Part shown: positions 14,381 through 26,300 of the stretch, piece by piece | Layout of the letters: the number at the start of each line of letters is the position of its first letter | How positions within the stretch are numbered: position 1 is the first letter of the stretch | Assembly: GCA_033964015.1 (NCBI GenBank) | Contig: CM066921.1 | Location: 26,207,355-26,271,354, forward strand | Reading direction: 5' to 3' | DNA: 64,000 nt | Source of the DNA: Scolanthus callimorphus | Lineage: Eukaryota > Cnidaria > Anthozoa > Actiniaria > Edwardsiidae | The notes under the pieces: generated by a model | Told to the model about the DNA's origin: nothing | The model's database searches: none | Seen by the model: the letters and a program-made list of their open reading frames with translations, nothing else | Translations under genes and position numbers: made by a program

Positions 14381-17300
14381 CGTCTCGCCTTTCTACTCTA
14401 CTCTGTCAGGGGGGACGTTAAAGATCCACTGGGGACGTAATAAACCCTCTGGCAGTGACCACCCTCAGTGTCTGTGCTTTATGACCACTTGGCTGCCAGT
14501 GGCGCCGGACTCAGCGTAATTCAGCTTACGAGCTCCAAATCTGGGGAGTTGGTCTCAAACATAAACATTTACATTTAACATTTTACATTTACAACCTCAA
14601 TCCAATGTTTGGCCTATAACTACTTCTTCTTTCCTCGTACAATCAGAATCTGGAATTCACCTCCATTTGCAGTAGCTTCCACTAACTTACGTGTCACTTT
14701 AAATCGGTCGCCGTGCCTGCAGTTAAAAACTATTGTCGTCTTACCTCCGCAGGCTGTAAAATCATGATCCCCTTCTGGTATTAGTGAAAGCTAGAATGGG
14801 AGTATTCTATCTAAGTTGTATTAACAAGTTGACTTTACCGTTTTGTTTATCTTAACAGCAAAAAGTGAAGGCACACAGATTCAAGGTCGGGATGAAAGTC
14901 GAGGCTGTTGATATGGAGCAGCCGTCAGTCATCCGCGTAGCAACCATCACGAACGTGATTGGTCGGTTGCTTCAGCTGTTTTTTGATGGCCAGTCCAGGT
15001 TTCAGTTTTTGGATGTGGAGTCTGCAGACATCTATCCTGTGGGCTGGTGTAGAAAGACTGGCCATCCTCTTCTCACGCCATTTGGAACGAGTACGTATCC
15101 CCAGGGAATTGTGAGGGAATGGAGAAGAAACCTGCGGTACCGGACCGATTTTGGCACGGCTAGGCATGCTTTTTTGGGACCAGGGGCCCGTTTCTCAAAA
15201 CGCCCGGTAATTAACGGGCCCGTAAAACTTATCGGGGGAGTTTACGGGGAAGTTTATCGGGTACGAGCGAGCGTTTCTCAAAGCTCCCGGTAACCTCCCG
15301 ATAGTTATCGGGGCCCCGGAATCAAATTTATAATTTCCGGATATTACAAATAACTTACCCAAAAAATCTGTGAATTAACGAAAAACTCAGCAATTTGTCG
15401 ACACTAGATTACAAAGTGTACCGCTAAGTTTGTATTTCCAGCGAAAAAAGTAAAGAAATCAGCTAAAATGTACGAAAACAAGAGCAATTTGTAGTGAAAT
15501 TGTGCACTGAGATTGAACATTTGTTTACATTCTTGCAATCAATACGTCAAACTGATTGACAGCTAAGCTGTCAAACGAATCGTTTTGATTGGTTGAGAAG
15601 CGAGATGGTCGCATCTGATTGGCTAAAACTCTCCCGGTTTATCGGAATGGCGGGAAAAACAATCCCGGTAAGTTTACGGGAAACCTTGGAACTGCAAAGC
15701 GAGAACTTTTCGAGGCAAAACGAGACAGGCCAGAAAATGGTTAGTTTTGAAGGAAAAAGAGTAAATTTTCGGTAATTTTGACTTGGCAGAGTCTAGTTGA
15801 ATAACTAAGCTTTACCTAGAGTGAAAATTTTCAGGAAAACAAATCAATTTTCGACCTTATTTTAAGACTTCAAAATGCTTCCCGTTAATTAACGGGAGGT
15901 CAAGAGCTCCCGTAAAAAATCGGCCGATTTAACGGGAACTTTTACGATTTCGCAAATAACGGGTGTTTTGAGAAACAGTCAAAATATATCGGGAGGTGTT
16001 AACGGGTAGGTTTACGGGTCCGATAAGTTACCGGGCGTTTTGAGAAACGGCCCCCAGGTCCCAAAGACGTGCCATAATTGTACCGGTACCGTATGGACAG
16101 GCGGTACCGTACCAGAATTGTGCCGGTCCGGTTTTGTACCGGTCTCGTGTGAACGGGATCTTAGAGACTTCCCTGACGCTGTTGCGAAAAACAATAATGC
16201 AAGATTCTTGCTCTTAGTAAGGTCTCTTGATGGTATTCATGTTATGTATTTCTTGTTTCAGTGCCCCAAGATCCGAAGACTGCCAGGTAATACAAAGAGA
16301 TTTTACTTGATTGTGCGTGATTATTTAATGGACGAGATAAGTTTAGAGACAAGTTTAGCCTGAACACGTTTCAACCCGTGTGTGAACACAGCTTAAGCCA
16401 ATATTGTCGTTGTCCTGTTTCGCCTCTAGTGCAGTCGAATGGCTTTCTGTCGCGACGAAAACCCAGTTGAGTGCACTAGGCGAAACAGGGCAAGTACCTG
16501 ATAGTCCAGTAAAGTTACGGTGCAAAATGAAACAAATTGCAACAAAAGGTTTTTCTTCGGATTATTGCTCTACAAGTTGTATAGAACAACTGGTAAAAAA
16601 TCAGAAAAAATCCGACAACGCGAACACGTTCAAAAATGCACTTCTTTTTGGGGCTTAAAATACGAGCAATGGCGCAACATGGAAACGAGGCTGAAACCGG
16701 AAGTCGCTTGATGCCTATCTTTAAATGGCCACAAATCACACTTTTATTCAATTTAATACCAAAATTTGCATCAGAGGTTTTTTCACTGCTATCTATGAAC
16801 ATAAACTATAATTCTCGAGGGCATTAATGTGTCATTTTCAGCAGATTCTGAAAGGATCTTACGAAAGCGTTTGGCTTGAGAAAAACGTGCACTGATCGCA
16901 CTGAACGTGCACTGAACACCCAGGAAAGCTGTACATACATACATGTACAACTTTATTTAACCACGGTTAAAACACAGTATAACAGATAAAACTAACACCA
17001 CGGTTAAAACATCAGCATAACAGATAAAACTAACATCATAATAAGCACTTGTTTGCGTGTTTCTCGAGTGGGTACCCACTCGTTTTAATTAAAATTCAAT
17101 TGAAGTTTCAAAGGAATATAGTAAATGGTGTACGACGAGGCTGGTCGTTCGAAAGAACTGCCCGGATTACAGAAACTACGTATTTGAAAATAGTTAGTTC
17201 TAGGCATGGGCACTTGGACAAGATGTTCTCAGAGATGCGTAGTGGATCATTGATACCGTCAGGGGGAAAGACATACAACTAGGCAGCTTGTCAAGACAGA

Positions 17301-20300
17301 CAAGAGACATATTTCTCTTCTGTGTGGACAACACTATGTAGCTTCATCAGACAGAGTACACCTTTTTGATCGAGTCACGCAAAGCTCCTCAGTCCCAAGC
17401 TTTAGACGGCGCACGTTGCGCGACTTTGCTTCCCACCGGATTCGATTCTCAGCCGGAGACAGTTAGGATTAATGTAAGGTTAATGTAACATGCATTGTAT
17501 AAATCGCAGTCCGTATTTTAAGGAGCACGTATTCTGTTAGCCGCACATTGTTATAGATGAGATCGATAGATGCCAGAACTGTTAGACCGGTCAGGCATAT
17601 AGGGAGAATCCCCTCGCCCCAACTACTCGAAGCGCCCTCCCGGCATCCCCCGCGCACGCGTCTTATTTACGATCCTGACACGCCCTGGGTCTCACAGGAT
17701 GCTTCCGCCCGTACAATGACCACAGATTTACTCAACCCATCTATTCCATTTATAACTAAGGCATGTTCGCGGCAAAAACGGAGTTGGCGAACTTAAAGGT
17801 TCGGGTATTTGCTTTGCCGATACTGAACACACGAGATGTGTGGTGTGGCAAGAATCATTAAACAGCAGCTTGGTCGCCTGCTAAGGCACGACTTACTTGA
17901 CGCGTTGCGTCACTCTAACCGAAAGAACACTAGTTCATCACTCTGCGTATTGTAAGAGTTACACGGTCAATGCCATCCCCACCATGACAGTAGAAAACGC
18001 AAAATCTATGTATGGCAAAACGCGACTATTATTCGTGTATCTGCCTTAAGCATTTCGCTTTGACTATTGATCTGCGGTCTGGGGTTCCTGTGGCAAGGCC
18101 AACCGCGATTATTTGGATAAATTGAAGCGACACGCAGTCAGTATAATTGAAGGTCGCAGAGTAGAACAATGCGACATAAGAAATACGCGCAAGTGTTAAA
18201 GCGTTTGAGCAGGAGCGTCTTACGCGGGGTACATTGTCAACTACAAGCGGGACCTGGGCTAAACGCTGCGCTACTGCCGTGTCGAATCCAATTATGTGAA
18301 TTAAGTTCGACTATAGCACTGCAGTAGCGCGACGTTTAGAACCACTGCCGCGCTAGTGTCGAAAAATCGGCAGGCCTTGCCGTGCGATCGACAGTAGCGC
18401 GTCTTGGTTCTAATGACCGCGCTTGTCGTGTCGAACTCAATTGAAGACTGGCTTGGCATCCTGGTCTTATATACATGCCATAGGAAGCTCGAAACATATT
18501 TCCAAATTAAGTGCGACGCTGGCGCGACATCAACTGCCGCGCTAGGTGTCGCATTATCGCCGTACCCAAATGAATTGAGTTCGGCACTTGGGAAGGGCGC
18601 AAAATGGATGGGGAAAGGCAATCGGGACGTATTGTGTACAATCCTGCAAGTGTTTTCAAGTTCCGTCCTCATTTCTAACTCCCTCTTCTTCCTGGTCATT
18701 ATTGTGCTCTCCCTCAGACAAGACTGTAACCAGTTCCTGATGGCATTGGCGGTCTCTCCGCATGCTGGCCTGGACGGTGATGGTTTTTCTTGTCGCGCCC
18801 TCTGGACAAGACTTTTCTGTAGCAGGTTATTTTTAATAATAATAATAATAATAAGAGAATTTATATAGCGCCTTTTCTCATACGGATCCAGAGCGCTTTA
18901 CAATATTAAAAGTTAAAAAGTTACATACTTTAAATAAATAATACTATGAATAATAACAGAACAAATTACATTTTAATGCTAAAAGAATTAAAACTAAAAG
19001 TTAAAAAATACGCTATATACTGCATTATATTATTCTGGGCTCATTTTTTATTCTGTTTATATTTAAAAATATACAATGAAATGATCGATAATAAAAAGTT
19101 ACAAATGGAATGCGCGCTTTAAAAGAAATGTCTTCAATTTTGTTTTGAATTCACTAAGGTCATTGCATACGCGCATCTCAAGCGGCAAAGAATTCCAAAG
19201 CCTTGGGGCATGGACTGAGAAGGCTCTAGCGCCATAGGTCTCAAGGTTATACCTAGGCTGTACCAACAAAGTCTTCCCTGCATTTTTACAAAGTAACCGG
19301 AAATATAAGTAGGCAAACGGCATTGTGTCGATTTGTTCTTATATCCATGCCACAGCAATGCGTATTATCGCGTGTTTGTTTATCTAATAAACAAACACGA
19401 TACACCAGCAAGTGTAATTTATTGTCGTGAGTGGAAGCTGAATAATTGGACCCTGATTATTCGTTATTCATTGGCATTTTCCTTCGTCTTTTTAGGCGCT
19501 ATTCACAGTTATAACGTGGAAAGTGTTATTAAAATTCATTCAATTGTAGAAACGTGTCATTCACTATTCTTCGCCTTTTCGACGCAATCGTTCTTTATTC
19601 ATTTGTTCGTAACGCCATTATCCTTTATTCTTGATTCAACCCCGATTCACTGTTCCAACCCCGATTATTAAGATTCATTACCTCGGCAACTTTTTTGTTT
19701 CCGAACTTTAATCATGAGTGTCTAAACGTAAAACAACCTGCATAGTTTCGGTGAAAATACACCTAGCTCCTGGGGAAATGCACTATTTGTTTATGAAAAG
19801 ATATTAAGGTATTCACAATAGACCAAGGTCTATGTTTTAGGCGCCGCAAGGCGATTTGCGTTGATATCCACTTATGTTTTTTTTTTCTCGGACGTTGCCG
19901 TTAGCAGTAAAATATTTAGTCTCGGGCGTTCATGCAGAAATGACCGAAACTTTATTTTTATTTTATTTTTTTAGCAAAAATAATTGAAATATAAGTTTGG
20001 CTTGTTGCATATGGAGTTTCCACATATTTCCAGGGAAAAAAACAGCAGAAATTGACCTCTTTTAGACGACGGAAAGACAACTTCCGGTTATAGCCTCGTT
20101 TTCATGCTGATCAAAATAGCGAGTTTAGTACCCAATAAATAAGTGCGATTTTCAGGATGTTTGCATGCTCGGATTTTTTCTGATTTTTTACCAGTGATTC
20201 TATAGACATTGAAGAGCAATATTCCGTCGAAAAACCTTTTGTTGCAATTTGTTTCATTTTGAGGGCTTTTTCGACCTAAGTTTACTGGACTATGATTGGC

Positions 20301-23300
20301 TTCGATAATTTGACTGGCAGAACAGAAAATCTCGCAATCACACCTACAATGGCGGACAAAACTGTTGGGACACTAGTGCCTTTTAACCCTCATTTCATGA
20401 TACTTTATTGTAAAATATGTTTTTCAACCCCCCTCCCCCGGTACTTGTGACCGGGGAGAGGGGATTTTCATGTTAGTTTTTCTAGAGCTCTCCGTTTCAT
20501 GTCATTCGGCCCTGAATAACGGGCAGTGTCCCAACAAGTTTTGTCCGCCATTGTAGTCTCCCTCGCATCCGGGCTTTGTGTCGGTCACGCAACGCTTGGG
20601 AGGCGTTGCGTGACCGACTGGGAAGAGTTGCGTGACCGACACAAAGCGCGTTGCGTGACTGACACAAAGCCCGTTTCCGAGGGAGACTAATCACACCCAG
20701 CGCGAAGCAGTTTGGCTATTATGCGAATGCCGAGATAGTGTCAAGCTGTGTCAGCTTTATCTCAGCAGGGACTCCGGTGCGCGTTTCACTTTCGCAACTG
20801 AGTCTTTGCCTTTTGAAACGTTACACTCGAATAAATTCGCTGAATTGCTGCAAGACCCTTTGTCAGATGGGTGTGACAATCTTATGATGTGTTTGTTGGT
20901 GTTGATCTAATATAGTAAGCAGGTAAGTAACCTTCAAATAACATCTACATATAACTAAAACTAGCTCTAGACCCAAGGAGGTTCGAAATTCAATGAGATT
21001 TAGAAGGATTGAGTTCATCCCCTTTAACGTTACCTCATTAGTATAGATTTTCATGGGCTACGAAACTACATGTCACACCAATCGGACACAAGGTCTTCAA
21101 TATTAAGTTGAACAGGAAGCTATGAATCATAATAACCGATCTAAAGATGCAAAATCAGGATCCGAAATGGTCCTAAAGATAGTAGTATAGTTTATTCACA
21201 CCTCTTACAGCAGCAGCGGCTGAATAACTGGTAGTAGCGTTGCTTACAGTTACAACAATTAATAAATCTAAATGACGAACAGTTACGAATTCTTGAAAAC
21301 GGTTTGTATTACATGCAAAATCAGGATCCGAAATGACAATGACCTTTCCCAAACGCATCGACTATTCGGAATAATGACCTTGAATGCTGGAAAAGGCAAG
21401 GACCGTTAAGTAGCGGTCATGATAGTTGGCTTTTCACTAGTGAAATAAGCGGAGACGGTAAAGGAGACCGAGACGTAAGAGCTTACGTTCTTGTGACAAT
21501 CGTCGTGACAGTAGCGGCGTAAGCGTAAGCGAAACGTAAGAAAAAGGAAACCTTCCATTCTCCTGCCTTCACGCTAACGTCTCCTCTCTTTCCGTTCTTA
21601 GATTTTCACACGAACGCAAGCGTCCTTACGTCGCCGTCTCCCCTTACTTCACTAGTGAAGAGCCGGCTTTAGAATACTTACAATATACAGGGCAAAATTA
21701 CTCGATGTTGATTGGCTAAGAGCGAGGGCATTTTTCTTTATTGAGGGCAAAATTACTTTGCAGACGTTCAGTTAACACGCGCGCTGAATTTTGCCCTTTA
21801 TATCATAAACATGTAATCATATGGGTTCCTCGTAATATTAGGGATTATTTTCACTTGTGTTTTCAATTTTTTCATATTGCGATTACCTATACTAATAATC
21901 GTGCACTTTGACTACAAACTATCATGGCGTTTGAACATCATTAGCATCAACACCACCAACAACAACAACAGGAAACAACTGCAGCAACAGTGACAACGAC
22001 ATCATCAACAACAGCAACAACAACAAGAAACAACTACAGCAACAGTGGCAACGACATCATCAACAACAACAACAACAGGCGACAGCTACAGCAACAGTTG
22101 CAAAGACATCATCAACAACAACAACAGGAAACAACTACAACAACAGTGGCAACGACATCATCATCAACAACAACAACAACAGGAAACAACTACAGCAACA
22201 ACAATATCATTAACATCACCATCAACTATAAGAGAAACAGCAACAACAGCAATAATGACGACATCTTCTTGTAGTCCTTAGAACAAAAGAAGCAAATGAA
22301 AAATATAAGTGTAGTAAAACATATAAGTAAATTATATTTGTATTGTTTATCGGCAGGCCGGTAGAAACGGATCCTCTCCACCTGCCCTCGTTTGATGAAG
22401 TGATGGGCAGACAAGGGGCGACTACCCCTTCCTCCACAGTAGGTGAGTCCTGCCTCCCCCTGAACCCACCTTTAACCCGATTTTTTGCCGTGAAGTTTTC
22501 TTTTTTTCTGAAAAAAAAATGGGTTTTATGCTGAAGAAAAAAACCTTTTTGTTGCTGCTCCCATACCCGCTACTTTAGAAGCTTTACATAGTTTTTAATA
22601 ATTTGTTGCAAACAATATAATTTCCTAAGAATTTTCGCTAACTTCAATATACTTCAAATTGAAGTGAAATTCACGCTTTTAGTTTTGCAATGCCCGCCTA
22701 AAGTAATGGATACTTTTTCCGGGTATTTGGCATTTTCAGTTTCGTGTTGTAATGAATTCATATTAACTTCAAAGCTCAAAAACAGTCCTCAAATGCAGTG
22801 ATACATGAAAAGGAAATGACAAATAGATATTAATGACTTGTTCGTCGCAATTTTCAAGGTGTAAATTATTCAAGAAATAAAACATTTCTTTCGTGTCTTC
22901 ATAGCCTGATGAAAACCGAGGGAAGGTTTGGGAGAATTCGAGAGCAGATAGTGAAAACACGAGACCGAAAGTCTAAGGAAAACGTGACGTCATTTCCATG
23001 ACTTAAGCGTGATGAAAAACACCTTTCGACCAATCAGAGCGCGCGTACTCAATTATTTTATAAAATATGATTTAAAAAACGTCCCATCTTGAAGCTCAAC
23101 AATTCCCATGAGTATTCTTTCTTTCTTCTTTTTTCTGCTACACACCGAAAGATATATGAAGATGGAAGCGTCCCAAACAAAGAAAGATTATTCAAATGAA
23201 CGCCACGTGACCAGAAATGGGAAAACATATTTATTTTTTTCTTTCTCATATATCTACCAATTCGGGCAGTAAGCCCACTTCAAATCTTGCAGTTTTCAGT

Positions 23301-26300
23301 AATTGATTTATCCCAGTGTTTCATGTAAATCATAATCATTGTGGCACATTGTTTTTCATTAAATGGGCTGCTTTTGTATTTCTTTTTTTTTTTTCTACCC
23401 CGAGACGCTGTTGAAGTCACTTCATGCAAATTGCCCATATTATTTTGTTCGATTCAACCCTCGGTTGTTGTTAAAACCCCTTTGATCAAATGGTAGCCAG
23501 AAAAGAAAGGGAAATTTCCGTGGTTCTCCCAAGGAATATGTTTTCAAAGGAATGTCGACTTAAAAAAGGTTAACGCGTATCGGCAAATTCGATTATCGAA
23601 TCTAAAATGGATGAATTCTTCTTTGCAGTTCTGCCAAGAAAGCCGACGAATACAAGGTATCTATGTTTAGAGCTACTCATGAAAAAACAACATTGAAAAT
23701 ACGACAATATTTTTTGTCGTATTTTCGGCTTTATTAAAAAGGCCTTCATCAGGGCAACTGATGAGGCAAGCCGAAAACGGTAAAATACAGTGCTTACACA
23801 AAATAAACAACGCGCGCGCGGTTAGAGATCTATTTACCGTTTATCGGTAGCTCTGATTTTAGGAAGTGCCTAATCCTGTACATTACGTCTCCTCGCGGGG
23901 GAGGCTCTGGCGACAGCCATCTGCCGTATGCAAGAGATTTGATGCAGAACCGTATCAAATATCGTGCGCATTCACCACTGTTCATAAACAGCCAATCAGT
24001 GAAGGCCCTCGAATGGCTATCACCAGGTCCTCGTCTGCGAGGTGACGAGCCGGGGAGCTCTGGGTACGAGAATGATAACACGTCTATTCTGTTGTCACAG
24101 GCCGGTGCCAGAAAAGGAGAAATGCGATGACAAAGATATAGATTTGGACGACAAGTCTGGTGACAGTGATATCAGCGAGGACGACTCTTTAGGTATAATT
24201 TCATTAAGCCTGTGTCAGCCGCCATTTTGACAGCATAGCAACATACCAAGTCGAAAAAGCATCCATTTCCATCGGCTGATTTAGAGAATATAGAGCAATG
24301 TTCTCGATTGAATTTGGTAAATCAAATGAGAAACTTGTTTTTTTTTAAGTTTATTAAGAGTTTCTATGCGTTATTCGTCTTCTAATATCGAAGTGGCTGA
24401 CACGGGCTCTTTGAAGTCTTTTCAGTTATACATATCCCGTTATTTTACCGAAATCGTCGTATTCGGTTGACACGAAAATGGGCTGTTCTCCCGTGTAAGA
24501 ACCTGGAACAACTCACCAGCTGCGTCACAAAAGCTTTCTTTGTTTAGTAGAACGAATCATGATGAAAGGAGAGCTGAACACAAAGGTGTCCTCTGGGAAT
24601 GGTTCGTACACGGCGGAATACCCCAAATAGGCTTGCCAAATAGGTCGCGAGTGCCAAACTCGGACGGACGGACGCAGGATCTTAGAGAAATGTGCTGCCT
24701 TTGTTCAAACATCTGCTGTGACTAGACCAAAGCCGAGACCCCTTATCACAAGCACATTACTCTTTGAGCGGATTTCAGATAATCGTCGAAAGTAATCAGA
24801 CTTGCGTTTTCTACGCATTTCTATTGGTTGAGGCAGGGCCTTTGTTAAGTTTAAAAAGCTTTTGTTTTCTTAGGTTGCGACTAAACGTCATACTAACTTT
24901 GTCCCCATATTTTGCTTTCCTTGACTTTGTGCGCTATTGACAAACGCGTCCTTAACAAGTGTGATTTTGTTTTCAAGCTTCAGAGCGTTTCTACCACAAC
25001 AAGAACCAGATTTTCTTCAATAAGAGCTGCTGTATTGGCCCCTTGTTAGACCCGGAGAAAGTTAAGTTCCTCCCGGATGCTACGCCCCCCGGGAAAGTGA
25101 GCACAGTCATCAGGATTGGCCTTGAGATGGTGGCAAAGGCCGCTTACAACCCGGAGAAGGTGATCGATCTCATGCAAGAGGGCTGTGGAGTGAGAGTGGT
25201 TGTCAGACATAAGGGGAAACTTCTTAAGAAGGTAACGTAAGGCATGCTAGAGGTTCCAGCGCTACATATCAAGAGAAAGTGCTGTCGTTTTTATTGTGAA
25301 TCCGCGCGGGCTGCCTGTGGTTTTCAAATCTAGACTCAGGCCCCTCGGCCGGGAACAAAAACAAAATGGCGACCAAGCAAACGATGTTTCTCGAGTTTTC
25401 CTGCTTTTTTTGCTAAGAGAGGAGGAGAAAAGACGTTCCAAATAAGGTAAGGGGGATATCCTGATAAGGAAGTTTTGCAACGTCGGCAAATTGACAGTTT
25501 TTTGACGAAATTTTCTTGATATGTAACCTCATTCACGATTGTAAAACTGCAGTCGGGAACCTTTAGCCCGTTTCCATTTAGTCGCAGCTGCCGAAGCTGT
25601 CGTGAACCAAGTTATTCTGCGACAGTTCCGACTGCTGTAACACGATGCGACTTTTGCAACTCGAGTCGCAGGAATCGCCCGTGTTCTATCTCTGCAACAG
25701 CTGCAGCTGGAGTTTTGCGACTGATGTGACTGCTACGACACGAAATTTTAGTGGAAGTCTGGGCCACCAACAGACCTCCTCGGCTTGGGGTAATGTTTTC
25801 CCATTTCAGATCACGTGGCATTCCCGTGAGTATTCTTTCTTTGTTTCTCTGCTACGCACCGGAGGATATATGAATATGGGAGCATTCCAAATAAAGAAAG
25901 CTTATTCAAATGAATGCCACGTGATCTGAAATGGGAAAACATTACGCCCAAGCCGAGGAGGTCTATTGGTCTATTTGCGAATGCTGCGATTGATATAGAA
26001 ACCGGTGCGTTGTTGCTGTCGTTGCAGTCGAAGTTTGTTCGAGACTGCTGCAATTATATGGAAACCGGACTTTACTCACATCTGTAAACCGCATATCCAT
26101 GTGATAATTAGCTGTTGTTGTTGCAGCTGTTGCTGCCGCTATTATTGTTGTTGTTGTTGTTTTTTTGTTGTTGTTGGTGCTCTTGTTGTTGCTGTTGTTG
26201 TTGTTGCAACTGTTCAACTGTTTTTGTTATTGTTGTTGTTAATGCTGCTGCTGTTGTTGTTGTTGCAACTGTTGTTGTTGTTATTATTGTTCTTGTTGTT

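Noticed and set aside
18301..18868. Overlapping 154- and 132-codon ORFs on opposite strands
   Set aside because: They run through palindromic GC-rich repeat DNA inside the 3.8-kb element; no domain, no initiation context, and both strands equally open.
21990..22281. Gln/Asn/Thr-rich open frames
   Set aside because: They are translations of the (CAA)n tract, open in several registers, ending in the intron before exon 11.
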